This document shows positions 1-8,417 of a stretch of DNA of 64,000 nt, piece by piece. Positions within the stretch are counted from its first letter, which is position 1; the number at the start of each line of letters is the position of its first letter. The translations under genes and the position numbers were made by a program. The stretch is from Alexandriicola marinus. GTDB taxonomy: Bacteria; Pseudomonadota; Alphaproteobacteria; Rhodobacterales; Rhodobacteraceae. The notes under the pieces are model-generated. The model did not search any database. It saw nothing but the letters and a program-made list of their open reading frames with translations, and had not been told where the DNA came from. The stretch lies in NCBI RefSeq assembly GCF_004000435.1, contig NZ_RBVZ01000003.1, forward strand, positions 1-64,000, written 5' to 3'.

Positions 1-590
1 GCCTCTTCCTGATCGTGGGTGACATAGATCGTTGTGATGCCAAGGTCGCGCTGGATGCGGCGAAGCTCGGCGCGCAGGTCGACCCGCAGTTTGGCATCGA
101 GGTTGGACAGGGGTTCGTCCATCAGAAGGACCTTGGGCTTGATCACGATCGCCCGCGCCAATCCGACCCGCTGCTGCTGACCGCCGGACAGTTCATGCGG
201 CATCCGGTCGGCGAACTCGCTCAGCTGCACGACCTCCAGCACTTCGTCCATTCGCTTGGCGATTTCCGCCTTGGGAAGTCGACGCTGTTTCAGCCCGAAG
301 GCCACGTTGTCGCGCACCGAAAGGTGCGGGAACACGGCGTAATCCTGAAAGACCATGCCGACGTCGCGACGATAGGCGGGCAGGCCCTCGATCGAGGTGC
401 CATCGACCTTGATCGACCCAGAATTCTGTTCGTGGAACCCGGCGATGGTTCTCAGAAGCGTGGTCTTTCCGCAACCGGACGGGCCGAGCAGCGTGTAGAA
501 CGCGCCCGAAGGTATGGTGACCGAGATGTCCGACAAGGCGACCACATCGCCGTAAAGCTTTCGGACGCCGGCAATATCAACCTTGGCCAT
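1..590 (-). CDS. ABC transporter ATP-binding protein, Fe3+/polyamine (FbpC/PotA) type, C-terminus missing
   Basis: ATPase subunit that would power import of the solute bound by the binding protein encoded just upstream (665-1648). The reading frame starts at the ATG at 590 and runs off the left edge, so only about 196 N-terminal residues are present. They hold the whole nucleotide-binding core: Walker A GPSGCGKT near residue 35, Q-loop in GMVFQDYAVFPHL, signature LSGGQQQR, Walker B VLLMDEP, D-loop SNLDAK and the switch histidine in YVTHDQEE. LSGGQQQR with PLSNLDAK is typical of the CUT/Fe/polyamine class. The C-terminal regulatory (TOBE) domain and any permease lie outside the window. The substrate cannot be read from this subunit. 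Confidence 0.9.
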   Translation of the reverse strand, partial: MAKVDIAGVRKLYGDVVALSDISVTIPSGAFYTLLGPSGCGKTTLLRTIAGFHEQNSGSIKVDGTSIEGLPAYRRDVGMVFQDYAVFPHLSVRDNVAFGLKQRRLPKAEIAKRMDEVLEVVQLSEFADRMPHELSGGQQQRVGLARAIVIKPKVLLMDEPLSNLDAKLRVDLRAELRRIQRDLGITTIYVTHDQEE

Positions 591-619
591 GCATGTGGCT
601 CCACTGGGGCGAGATAAAT

Positions 620-656
620 CCTCGGGGCGGGGACCCTGCGGCCCACCGCCCCGAGG
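620..656 (-). promoter_or_regulatory. Intercistronic stem-loop between binding-protein and ATPase genes
   Basis: A perfect 11-bp inverted repeat, CCTCGGGGCGG at 620-630 and CCGCCCCGAGG at 646-656, encloses a 15-nt loop. It lies just after the stop of the binding-protein gene and 30 nt before the ATPase start. No T-tract follows, so I read it as an mRNA-stabilising or partial attenuation element that lets the binding protein be made in excess. The structure is seen; its role is inferred. Confidence 0.6.
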
Positions 657-664
657 CCTAGGTG

Positions 665-1648
665 TTACTGAACGTCGAGGACCATGTCCTTCCACGCATC
701 GACCAGCCGTGCGCGGTTGTCCGCGGCCCATTGCGCGTCATAGCCCACCGAATTCACCTCGTTCAGCGGGAGCAGCGCAGGGTTCGACGCGACGTCGGAG
801 CGGACCGGACGGCGGCCCTGCTCGGCGACGACAGCCTGTGCATCGGCCGATAGCATGAAGTCTAGGAAGGCCTTGGCATTGTCGGCGTTGGGCGCACCCG
901 CCACCAGCGCCATTGCATCGGGCGCAATCGCCGTGCCTTCGGCGGGATAGACGATCTGCACCGGCCCGCCACCTTCGACATAGCGCAGTGCCGCGTCTTC
1001 GAGCGTGACACCGATGGCCAGCTCACCGTCATTGACGAAGCGCGGAACGGCGCCCGAACTGTCGGACAGGACGAAGTTCGACAGAAGGCCTTCATAGATT
1101 TCCCAGCCGGCCTCTTCGCTCTCGAAGGCCTGCAGGACCGTCGCAAGCTGGATATAGGCCGAGCCCGAGGCTTCGGCCCGCGCCGACGAGATCATGTCGT
1201 CGTACATCGGATCGGCCAGCGCGGCCCAGCTGTCGGGCACAGGCTTGCCGTCCAGTTGACCCTCGTTGACGATCAGCGCCATCACGACCGCGGTGAAGGG
1301 CGTCCACATGTCGCTTTGCTTCATGCCATCGGCCAGCATGTCCGATCCGGCGGCCTCATAGGCTTCGAACAATGTGGGGTTGAAGTCGATCACCGTGCCA
1401 TCGACGCTCCAGAGCACGTCGGCCATCGGGCTGTCGGCTTCGGCGGTCATCCGGTTCAAGAGCTCGCCCGATCCGGCCTTGATGATCTCGACCGAGATGC
1501 CGGTGTCCTCTTCGAACATCGGGACGAGCGCGTCGATGAAGTTCTGAGGAACGGCGGTGTAGACCGTGACATTGCCCTCGGCCGCCGCCATGGAGGCGGA
1601 GATGGCAAGGACGGAGGATGCGGCGATGGTTCTGATAAAGGTTTTCAT
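665..1648 (-). CDS. ABC transporter periplasmic solute-binding protein, Fe3+-type (family 1)
   Basis: 327-residue secreted binding protein that delivers a solute to the importer whose ATPase follows downstream. I start at the ATG at 1648 because it begins a clean Sec signal peptide (MKTFIRTIAASSVLAISASMAAAEG); the frame extends 26 codons further upstream but without signal-peptide character. The mature part opens with GNVTVYTAVPQNFIDALVPMF, the typical start of FbpA/AfuA-like and 2-aminoethylphosphonate-type binding proteins (periplasmic binding protein class II). I cannot identify the iron-binding tyrosine pair with certainty, so the substrate is open. The gene is divergent from the ROK regulator at 1812, which probably controls it. 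Confidence 0.85.
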   Translation of the reverse strand: MKTFIRTIAASSVLAISASMAAAEGNVTVYTAVPQNFIDALVPMFEEDTGISVEIIKAGSGELLNRMTAEADSPMADVLWSVDGTVIDFNPTLFEAYEAAGSDMLADGMKQSDMWTPFTAVVMALIVNEGQLDGKPVPDSWAALADPMYDDMISSARAEASGSAYIQLATVLQAFESEEAGWEIYEGLLSNFVLSDSSGAVPRFVNDGELAIGVTLEDAALRYVEGGGPVQIVYPAEGTAIAPDAMALVAGAPNADNAKAFLDFMLSADAQAVVAEQGRRPVRSDVASNPALLPLNEVNSVGYDAQWAADNRARLVDAWKDMVLDVQ

Positions 1649-1719
1649 GTGGCCTCCCATGTGCTGGCACCGGATCCATTGCGTTCCGGCACTCTGAAGC
1701 TGTCTGAAGCAGCGATTAA

Positions 1720-1748
1720 ATTGCATTCCAAAACAAAACGGCTGTCAA
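1720..1748 (-). promoter_or_regulatory. Putative sigma-70 promoter of the Fe-type ABC operon
   Basis: Read on the minus strand, TTGACA (1748-1743) is followed after 17 nt by TGCAAT (1725-1720), upstream of the binding-protein start at 1648. It lies in the 163-bp divergent region shared with the ROK regulator gene. I found no convincing inverted repeat for a ROK operator there. Confidence 0.4.
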
Positions 1749-1811
1749 CATCCTTGATTGATCTGCAATCTCGGAGATGCTGGCACAGACGTGAAAAGTG
1801 AACCTGCGTAT

Positions 1812-2951
1812 ATGAAGACATCCATCGCCCCAAGCTTTAACGCCCGCCGGATCCTGTCGGCGCTGCGCGGCAGGGGCGTTGCCTCGCGCGCAGATCTGGC
1901 GCGCGATCTGCAGCTTACGCCATCGACGGTTACCCGGCTGACCGGGGACCTGATCGCACGGGGCCTCATTGCCGAACGGGACGAACCGATCCGCACCGGG
2001 CAAAAGGGCTATCCGGCGCGGTTGCTGGAACTGGCGCCGATGGGCCTGTGCACGGCGGGGGTCTATCTCGATCCGGATCGGATCCTGACCTGTCTTGCCG
2101 ATTCGTCGGGCGGTGTCATTGTCAGTGAGGAGGTGCGCGCCGAGGATCGATCCTTCGAGACATTGATGACGGAGGCCGCGGCAAGCATCGACCGGCTGGT
2201 TGCGCAATCCGGGCTCGACAGGGCGCGGTTGGCGGGCTGTGGCGTCAGCTATCCCGGGCAATACAGCGAAGATCCGGGCCGCGTCATGCGGATCCGGCAA
2301 TTCGATGGCTGGCCGGAGATTGACGTCCAGCGCGACCTGTCGCCGTTTTTCGGCATGCCGGTCAGTCATATGAACGACGCCAAGGCCGCATGTCTGGCAG
2401 AACTCTATCACGGGCGGGCCCGCGATCTGGGCAATTTCTGCCATGTCTGGCTGTCCTACGGGATCGGGGGCGCCGCCGTGGTGGACCAGAAGCCCTATCT
2501 GGGTCGCAACAACCAGGCCGCGGAATGGGGCGGCCTGTTCCCGAAATCCCGGCCCCGGCCATCGGGGCAGGATCTGCTGGGTATGCTCGAGGCGGCGGGC
2601 GTGGCCGTGACCCGGCTCAGCGATATCGACGCGTCGCATCTGCAATTGCCCGTGATGCGCGAATGGACCGCGCGGGCGATCGATCAATTGCGCTGGCTGT
2701 GTCTGGTGATCGCCCGAACCTATGCGCCGGAGGCCATCATCTTTGGCGGGACGCTTCATCCCGATCTCCTCGACGAGATCGTGGACGAGCTGTCGGGCGA
2801 AGCGCCCCTCGGCGAAGATTTCCATTTTGCGGCCCCGCCGATCCTGCGTGCCGAACAGGACCGCATGCCGCAGCTGGGTGCGGCGGCCTTGCCGGTTCAT
2901 GATGTCATGGGGGCCCGGATGCGGGCGGACGAGGCGCGCCGGGGGTGGTAG
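1812..2951 (+). CDS. ROK-family transcriptional regulator (NagC/Mlc-like)
   Basis: 379-residue repressor-type protein. An N-terminal winged helix-turn-helix (about residues 8-65; recognition helix around LTPSTVTRLTGDLIARGLI) is joined to a ROK actin-fold sugar-kinase-like domain with the phosphate-binding-like segment VSYPGQYSEDPGR and SYGIGGAAVV. The usual ROK zinc motif (histidine of AGEIGH plus CxCGxxGCxE) is missing; the equivalent stretch reads NQAAEWGGLFPKSRPRP. It is therefore unlikely to be a sugar kinase and is a regulator that may sense its ligand without a structural zinc. The start at 1812 is preferred over an upstream in-frame ATG at 1758 because homology begins here. It is divergent from the ABC operon at 1-1648, its likely target. 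Confidence 0.85.
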   Translation: MKTSIAPSFNARRILSALRGRGVASRADLARDLQLTPSTVTRLTGDLIARGLIAERDEPIRTGQKGYPARLLELAPMGLCTAGVYLDPDRILTCLADSSGGVIVSEEVRAEDRSFETLMTEAAASIDRLVAQSGLDRARLAGCGVSYPGQYSEDPGRVMRIRQFDGWPEIDVQRDLSPFFGMPVSHMNDAKAACLAELYHGRARDLGNFCHVWLSYGIGGAAVVDQKPYLGRNNQAAEWGGLFPKSRPRPSGQDLLGMLEAAGVAVTRLSDIDASHLQLPVMREWTARAIDQLRWLCLVIARTYAPEAIIFGGTLHPDLLDEIVDELSGEAPLGEDFHFAAPPILRAEQDRMPQLGAAALPVHDVMGARMRADEARRGW

Positions 2952-3047
2952 CCTGATCTCCTTCACGACTGACTTCCGGTCGCACGGATCGTCGGTTCGT
3001 GGACTCCGGATCAGGCCGGGCAAGGTCTTTGGCGGGATAGGGGGCCG

Positions 3048-3731
3048 TCAGGGGCCCAGCCGCATCGGCGTGTCGTATCGCGCAAGGGCCGCGAGGATCG
3101 CCGAGGCCACGGGATGAGGGCCTGGCCTGTCGAAGCGGACTTCGGTCCGGATGGTCTGACCCGGCATTTCGAACCTTGCGTAGATCCTGTGCGCCGATCC
3201 CTTCGGGGTGCAGGTTAATGTCACCCGGGTGGCCGCGATGCCAGGTCCGCAAATCGCGGTGGCCGTCGCGGTGTTCAGATGATCTGGAAAGCGCGCGGCG
3301 GCATCAGAAAGCGGGCCGTCGAAAATCACGCCCGGCCTCTCGGCAAGGCCGGGCGCCGATTGCCGGATGAACAGGCGGGCCTTCGCATCGGGCGGACACA
3401 GCATCGGGCCGGCGATCCAACCGGTGAAGAGACGCATCTCGTGACCAGTGTCCCGCGCGCGGGTTTCGATCATGCGCCGGAGGCTGTCGTCAATTAGGGC
3501 CGCGGCACCGACTGTCCAGAGATCCCCCTGCCTGATGGCGCTGGGGCCAAAGGCCCGAAGCGCGGCGGGGCCGGCCGTATCTATCGTCAACTGGCTTGGG
3601 GGGAGGTCCGTCGCCTCCCGCCCGATCACGGCCACAACCCGATAGCGGGGCAGGTGGCGCAATCCCTCGGCGACGTCGGACCCGATGCGCCCGCGTCCGA
3701 TAAGGGTCACTGTTATGGGATCAGGCGTCAC
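3048..3731 (-). CDS. nadX: L-aspartate dehydrogenase-like NAD(P)-dependent oxidoreductase
   Basis: 227-residue enzyme of the aspartate dehydrogenase/DUF108 family, which interconverts L-aspartate and iminosuccinate with NAD(P). The N-terminus has a Rossmann GxGxxG (LIGRGRIGSDVAEGL). The substrate half shows FPDHLNTATATAICGPG, matching the family FPxNxNxAxAxAL-G stretch, a histidine in SAHRIYARF at the catalytic HEI position, and the family C-terminus HPVASAILAALARY. It is slightly shorter than most members (about 265). It is the last gene of the minus-strand Liv-type operon, 47 bp after the binding protein. With a RidA-like (imine-handling) domain in the divergent gene, the locus may process an imine or an aspartate-like amino acid. 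The substrate is not proven. Confidence 0.75.
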   Translation of the reverse strand: MTPDPITVTLIGRGRIGSDVAEGLRHLPRYRVVAVIGREATDLPPSQLTIDTAGPAALRAFGPSAIRQGDLWTVGAAALIDDSLRRMIETRARDTGHEMRLFTGWIAGPMLCPPDAKARLFIRQSAPGLAERPGVIFDGPLSDAAARFPDHLNTATATAICGPGIAATRVTLTCTPKGSAHRIYARFEMPGQTIRTEVRFDRPGPHPVASAILAALARYDTPMRLGP

Positions 3732-3743
3732 GGTTCGGGGCGT

Positions 3744-3770
3744 CCCCCGGCCAGGTGATCCGGCCGGGGG
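3744..3770 (-). promoter_or_regulatory. Intercistronic stem-loop after Liv-type binding protein gene
   Basis: A perfect 9-bp inverted repeat, CCCCCGGCC (3744-3752) and GGCCGGGGG (3762-3770), with a 9-nt loop. It sits 8 nt after the stop codon of the binding-protein gene (minus strand) and just before the aspartate-dehydrogenase-like start. There is no T-tract. It resembles the elements at 620-656, 21570-21595, 48274-48324 and 59774-59799. Confidence 0.55.
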
Positions 3771-3778
3771 CGTTCTTA

Positions 3779-5038
3779 TCAGTTGGTCGAGGCCATGAAG
3801 GCTGCGACCTCTTCGAGCGAGATATAGCTCTGCTCGACGACACCCGAATCGTCAAAGCCCCACGAGACTGCCGGCGCAGACACGTTGCCGTTGGCATCGA
3901 AGGTCACAGCGCCGGTCGCACCCTGGTAGGAGACCGACCCGCCGCCGGAGAGGATTTCCATCGCGCTGGCGAAGCCTTCGACCGTGGCCGGAATGGGCTC
4001 GCCCGCCGGATCGGTGACCCGGGAAACCTGGGCTGCGATCTCTTCGCCCGAGGCGTCGCGTCCGGCGGCGTGATAGGCCAGAAGCGCGATCGCCGCGGCA
4101 TCAAAGCTGTTGGCAAGGCCCGGGCCGCTGGGTGCCGCGTCGAAATTCGCCGTATAGGCCTCGATAAAGTCCGCCGCGCTTTGCACCCGGGGGCTCGATG
4201 TGTCGGTGCCCGTGAACTCGGCGAGGTTTTCCAGCCCGACCGTCGTCCGGAAATCGTCGGACTTGAGCGAGTTCGCCCCGATCATCGTCGTGGTGCCGCC
4301 AAGGCCGATCCATTCGCGCACGAAGGAAATGCCCTCCACCGGATAGAGCGCCAGATAGAGCGACTCGGGCTGACCACGCAGGGCCTGCGTGGCCTCGGCC
4401 CGGTAGCTTGGCTGGGCATCGGTGATTGCGATCTGGTCGAGGACCTCGATGCCCACGGCTTCGAACGCCTCGGCCGCGAGCCGGCCGATATCCTGCCCCC
4501 AGTCGTCGTTCTTGTAGACAACGGTGATGTTCTGAATCCCCGCATCGCGCGCCAGCATTGCGGCCACAGCGGCCTGAACATCGGCGGTTGCGAAGGTCCG
4601 GAACCACAGGCCGCGCGCTTCGCCGGATTCGGCGATTTCCGTCAGCCGTGACGAGGAGGAACAGCACGACATCTGCATAACGCCCGCCGGTGCCGTCACC
4701 GACGTCAGGATCGGGATCGAGATGCCCGAGGATACGGTGCCGAGCAGCAGTTCCACCTGATCGATGTCGACCAGCGCGCGGGCCGCATCAACGCCCACGC
4801 GCGCATCGTTCTGATCGTCGCGAAGGATCATGTTGACCTCGCAGCCGTCGACGCCGCCGGCCTCGTTGATCATCTCTCCGACCCAGAGGGCGGTCTCGGC
4901 GATCGGACGGCCCCAGTCGACCGAGGTCGGATAGATCGTGCCGACATTCACGCTGCAGTCCTGCGCGGCGGCCGTGCCGGCCTGCAGACCCAACGCCATC
5001 ATCGAGGCGCCGGCGAGGTAAAGCATCTTGCGGTTCAT
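3779..5038 (-). CDS. Branched-chain amino acid-type ABC substrate-binding protein (LivJ/LivK family)
   Basis: 419-residue periplasmic binding protein (class I fold, Peripla_BP_6) for the Liv-type importer encoded immediately upstream in the same operon. A Sec signal peptide (MNRKMLYLAGASMMALGLQAGTAAAQ) is followed by VNVGTIYPTSVDWGRPIAETALWVGEMINEAGG and the RDDQND segment typical of the family. A cysteine pair in MQMSCCSSSS is unusual but has no assigned role. It follows the LivM-like gene after 7 bp. The substrate is unlikely to be an ordinary branched-chain amino acid: the operon carries an aldo/keto reductase and an aspartate-dehydrogenase-like gene, suggesting a small amino or carbonyl compound. 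Confidence 0.88.
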   Translation of the reverse strand: MNRKMLYLAGASMMALGLQAGTAAAQDCSVNVGTIYPTSVDWGRPIAETALWVGEMINEAGGVDGCEVNMILRDDQNDARVGVDAARALVDIDQVELLLGTVSSGISIPILTSVTAPAGVMQMSCCSSSSRLTEIAESGEARGLWFRTFATADVQAAVAAMLARDAGIQNITVVYKNDDWGQDIGRLAAEAFEAVGIEVLDQIAITDAQPSYRAEATQALRGQPESLYLALYPVEGISFVREWIGLGGTTTMIGANSLKSDDFRTTVGLENLAEFTGTDTSSPRVQSAADFIEAYTANFDAAPSGPGLANSFDAAAIALLAYHAAGRDASGEEIAAQVSRVTDPAGEPIPATVEGFASAMEILSGGGSVSYQGATGAVTFDANGNVSAPAVSWGFDDSGVVEQSYISLEEVAAFMASTN

Positions 5039-5045
5039 TGTCTTG

Positions 5046-6023
5046 TCACTCCCTTGTTGAATTGGATGCGGCCTTTCGGGCCGTCATTGGTTGGCTCTTC
5101 TTGATCTTTTCGGGCAACAGCCCCTCCGGTCGCCAGATAAGCATGCAAACGATCAGCGTTCCGATCAGAATATACTGAATCGAGCCCGCGTCGATCTGCA
5201 TCGAGGCCGGGGCAAGGCGCGTCAGGGCAAAGCCGCTGAGCGTCCAGACACCCCAGATCAGCACGGCACCGAGGACGGCCCCCCGGTTGTTGCCCGCCCC
5301 GCCCACGATCAGCATGGCCCAGATCTGGAACGTCAGGATCGGCAGCAGATCCTGCGGGCTGACGAAGGCGGTGTAGGAGACGTAAAGCCCCCCGCCCGCG
5401 CCCATGATCGCTGCCCCGATGACCAGCGACCAAAGCCGCAGGCGCACCGGATTCTTGCCAAGCGCGCGGGCTGCGACTTCGTCTTCGCGGATTGCGCGCA
5501 GGGCGCGTCCGAAGGGGGAATTCACCAGCCGTTCGATGCTCAGCCAGATCAGCCCGAGGACCGTCAGGACGATCAGCAGGAAGACGACGCCGAAGAGGAA
5601 ATTGTTGTCGATCTGATCTTCGAACGGCCGGGGAAAGCCGCGCAGTCCGCGCGCTCCGCCGGTCAGCCATTGTGCATTGCGGGCCACGGCCTCCAGCGCG
5701 ACGGCGATGCCGAATGTCGAAATGGCGAGGTAGTCATGCCTGAGACGCAGCGTCAGCAATCCCACCACCCACGCGAGCGCCCCGGCGATCACGACGCCAC
5801 CCCCAAGCGCCACCAGATACGGAAGCTCGAACCCGCCGAACTGATCGGGTTGCGACGGCCCGCCAAGGATCATCGTGCCGTAGGCGCCGGCCCCGAAGAA
5901 GGCCACGACACCGCCGTTGAACAACCCGGTATAGCCCCAGTGCAGATTCAGCCCGAGGGTGATGATCGCCATGATGCCGGCCATCGTCAGAAAAAAGGTC
6001 AGATAGGAGACAAGGCCGATCAT
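5046..6023 (-). CDS. livM: Liv-type ABC permease, LivM-like
   Basis: 325-residue inner-membrane permease with about 8-10 hydrophobic segments from residue 5 to 300. It carries the LivM landmarks GLNLHWGYTGLFNGGVVAFFGAGAYG, the cytoplasmic coupling segment SPFGRALRAIREDEVAARALGKNPVRLRLWSLVIGA and a C-terminal WRPEGLLPEK. Its start overlaps the end of the LivH-like gene (6020-6023), giving ATGA translational coupling. It pairs with LivH to form the channel of the importer encoded at 3779-8417. Confidence 0.9.
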   Translation of the reverse strand: MIGLVSYLTFFLTMAGIMAIITLGLNLHWGYTGLFNGGVVAFFGAGAYGTMILGGPSQPDQFGGFELPYLVALGGGVVIAGALAWVVGLLTLRLRHDYLAISTFGIAVALEAVARNAQWLTGGARGLRGFPRPFEDQIDNNFLFGVVFLLIVLTVLGLIWLSIERLVNSPFGRALRAIREDEVAARALGKNPVRLRLWSLVIGAAIMGAGGGLYVSYTAFVSPQDLLPILTFQIWAMLIVGGAGNNRGAVLGAVLIWGVWTLSGFALTRLAPASMQIDAGSIQYILIGTLIVCMLIWRPEGLLPEKIKKSQPMTARKAASNSTRE

Positions 6024-6934
6024 TGCTGTTCCTCCCCGAACAGGCCCTGCGGCCGAAACAAGAGCACCGCAAGGATGATCAGGAAAGGCATGGCCGGGGC
6101 GTAGCCCGGCGGCAGGATCATCAGGGCCAGACCGGAGGCGATGCCCACGATGAAACCGCCCAGCACCGCGCCATAGACGCTGCCGATGCCACCAACGATC
6201 GTCGCCGCGAAGACCGGCAGCAAGAAGACATGCCCGATCAGGGGGTTGAGCTGGTTTGTCAGCGCATAAAGCGTGCCTGCAACGGCAGACAGGCTACCAG
6301 CGATGACCCAGACCGCCGCGACCATGGTCGAGAGCCGCACGCCCGCCACCTGCGCCAGAGACGGGTTCTCGGCCACGGCGCGAAGGGCAAAGCCGAACGT
6401 CGTGCGCGTGAGGATCAGGTGCAGCGCCAGCATCAGGGCCAAGGCCAGTGCCAGAACGAAAACCTGGTCCGGCTTGATGAGGATCAGCGGATCAAAGCTG
6501 ATCACGGTCGCCCGCGCGATATCCTGCGAATAAAGCTGTGCGTGATGCCCGAAGATCAGGACGATCACGTTGCGGATCACAAGCGCGACGCCGAAGCTTG
6601 CGAAGACCATGGACAGCGGGCCCGCCTTTTGTCGGATCCGCTTGAACACCAGCGCGTCGATAACGACCGCGGACAGGCCCGTCAGGACCATGGCGATCAC
6701 CATCGACAAGGCCAATGCGCCGGTCAGCGTCAGAGGCGCAAACGCAGTGTCCAGCGCCGGAACGAGAACGGGAAACAGCTGATCGAAAACGAGGGCCACA
6801 TAAGCCCCGATCGCCAGAAGCTCGGCATAGGCGAAATTGGCGAACCGCAGGATATGCATGATCAGTGTCAGACCGATCGCGCCAAGCGAGATGATCGCTC
6901 CAGTGAGGATGCCATCGAGGATCGACTGGATCAT
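6020..6934 (-). CDS. livH: Liv-type ABC permease, LivH-like
   Basis: 304-residue inner-membrane permease. The N-terminus (IQSILDGILTGAIISLGAIGLTLIMHILRFANFAYAELLAIGAYVAL) matches the conserved LivH opening. The coupling-helix region TRTTFGFALRAVAENPSLAQVAGVRLSTM faces the ATPases. The C-terminal ILAVLLFRPQGLFGE is the usual LivH tail. It overlaps the ATPase gene before it (6931-6934) and LivM after it by 4 bp each. It forms the heteromeric transmembrane pore with the LivM-like protein. Confidence 0.9.
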   Translation of the reverse strand: MIQSILDGILTGAIISLGAIGLTLIMHILRFANFAYAELLAIGAYVALVFDQLFPVLVPALDTAFAPLTLTGALALSMVIAMVLTGLSAVVIDALVFKRIRQKAGPLSMVFASFGVALVIRNVIVLIFGHHAQLYSQDIARATVISFDPLILIKPDQVFVLALALALMLALHLILTRTTFGFALRAVAENPSLAQVAGVRLSTMVAAVWVIAGSLSAVAGTLYALTNQLNPLIGHVFLLPVFAATIVGGIGSVYGAVLGGFIVGIASGLALMILPPGYAPAMPFLIILAVLLFRPQGLFGEEQQ

Positions 6935-7653
6935 GACGGCTCCAGGCGCCGTCCGCCAAGATAGATTTCGCCCACCACCGGGTCGGCCGCAATCTGGGCG
7001 GCGGGGCCGTCGATCTGGTTTCGCCCCTCCGCGAGGATATAACAGTGATCGGCAACCCGAAGCGCCTGTTTCACGTTCTGCTCGACCAGAAGAACGGTCA
7101 CGCCCTGTGCGGTCAGGCCGCGGACAAGATCAAGAACCTCTGCCGCGATCTTCGGGGAGAGACCCGCCGACGGCTCATCGAGCAGGATGACGCGGGGCTT
7201 GTTGGCCAGCGCCATCGCGACAGCCAGCATCTGGCGCTGTCCACCCGACAGGGCCGCCGCCCGCTCGGTGCGTTTTGCACCGAGATCGGGGAAGAGGTCG
7301 AACAATTCCTCCATCCGTGCAGCGGCTCCGGAGGAGCGGCGCAGCACGAGGCCGAGGTTCTCTCGGATCGACAGGTTGCGGAATATGTTGTCGGTCTGGG
7401 GAACATAGGCCAGCCCGTAAGTGCCCATCTGGTCCGGCCGGATGCCGGTAATATCCTGCTCCCCCAGCATGACGCGGCCCGACCCGACTGGGATCAACCC
7501 CGCGATGGCCTTGATCAGGGTCGATTTTCCGGCACCGTTGGGGCCGATGATGACCGTCAGCTTCGCGGTCTCGGCCCGCAGGCTGACCCCGTGCAGGATC
7601 GGCAGATCGCGGACATAGCCCGCCTCGAGCTTTGTAACGACAAGCGCGGTCAT
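6931..7653 (-). CDS. livF: Liv-type ABC ATP-binding protein, LivF-like
   Basis: 240-residue ATPase. Walker A GPNGAGKST, signature LSGGQRQM, Walker B VILLDEPSAG and the H-loop region LVEQNVKQAL are intact; VEQN in place of an H-loop THD is normal for LivF. The start at 7653 (MTALVVTKLEAGYVRDLPILHGVSL) is chosen because it overlaps the end of the LivG-like gene by 4 bp (ATGA) and begins at the family start; the frame is open further upstream only inside LivG. It works with LivG to drive the LivHM channel. Confidence 0.9.
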   Translation of the reverse strand: MTALVVTKLEAGYVRDLPILHGVSLRAETAKLTVIIGPNGAGKSTLIKAIAGLIPVGSGRVMLGEQDITGIRPDQMGTYGLAYVPQTDNIFRNLSIRENLGLVLRRSSGAAARMEELFDLFPDLGAKRTERAAALSGGQRQMLAVAMALANKPRVILLDEPSAGLSPKIAAEVLDLVRGLTAQGVTVLLVEQNVKQALRVADHCYILAEGRNQIDGPAAQIAADPVVGEIYLGGRRLEPS

Positions 7654-8417
7654 GCCGCCGTGCCCAGATAGGCATCGAGAAGTTCGGGATTGGTGCGGGC
7701 TTCCTCTGAGGTGCCCTGAAACATCACGCGCCCGGCCGCCATGGCGATCACGGGATCGCAATGGCGCATCACGAAATCCATGTCATGTTCGATGACGACG
7801 AATGTCACCCCGCCCTCGTTCAGCTCGCGGATCCGCTCGATCAGGATATTCGTCAGGGTCGGGTTCACCCCCGCCGCCGGCTCGTCCAGCAGGATGACCG
7901 ACGGGTCGCCCATCAGGGCGCGCCCAAGTTCCAGCAACTTCATCTGCCCACCGGAAATCATGCCCGCGGGCTGATCCGCGAGGTGAGACAGCGTCACGAA
8001 ATCGAGGATACCTTGCGCCTTGTCGCGCAGTGCATGTTCCTGCCGGGCCACATTGCGGCGGCGGAACAGGGCGCCGGGAACGGTCTCGCCGATCTGCGCA
8101 GGCGGGGCCAGCATCAGGTTTTCGACCACGCTCATCCGCCGAAACGGCCGCGGGATCTGGAACGTTCGCGCAAGCCCGAGGGAAAACAGCGTCTCGGGCG
8201 GGCGTCCGGTGATGTCCACATCGCCAAGCGACACCGTCCCGCTGCTGGGTTTCAGGCTGCCGGCCACCATGTTGAAAAGTGTCGTCTTGCCCGCGCCGTT
8301 CGGCCCGATCAGGCCGGTGATGCTGCCCCGCCGGATATCGAGAGTCACGTCGTCCACGGCACGGAACGGACCGAAGTCCTTCGTCAGACCCCGCAAGGAC
8401 AGGGCGCTATCGGTCAT
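7650..8417 (-). CDS. livG: Liv-type ABC ATP-binding protein, LivG-like
   Basis: 255-residue ATPase with Walker A GPNGAGKTT, the LivG-specific FQIPRPFRRMSVVENLML segment, signature ISGGQMKLLELGRAL, Walker B VILLDEPAAGVNP and switch histidine in VVIEHDMDFVM. The ATG at 8417 overlaps the aldo/keto reductase stop by 4 bp. The open frame continues hundreds of bases upstream on the same strand, but that part is a shadow of the aldo/keto reductase gene. It is the second motor subunit of the importer. Confidence 0.9.
   Translation of the reverse strand: MTDSALSLRGLTKDFGPFRAVDDVTLDIRRGSITGLIGPNGAGKTTLFNMVAGSLKPSSGTVSLGDVDITGRPPETLFSLGLARTFQIPRPFRRMSVVENLMLAPPAQIGETVPGALFRRRNVARQEHALRDKAQGILDFVTLSHLADQPAGMISGGQMKLLELGRALMGDPSVILLDEPAAGVNPTLTNILIERIRELNEGGVTFVVIEHDMDFVMRHCDPVIAMAAGRVMFQGTSEEARTNPELLDAYLGTAA

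Noticed and set aside
6023-6964. 313-codon plus-strand frame opposite the LivH-like gene
   Set aside because: Extremely charged (Asp/Arg/Gln) translation typical of antisense to a membrane protein.
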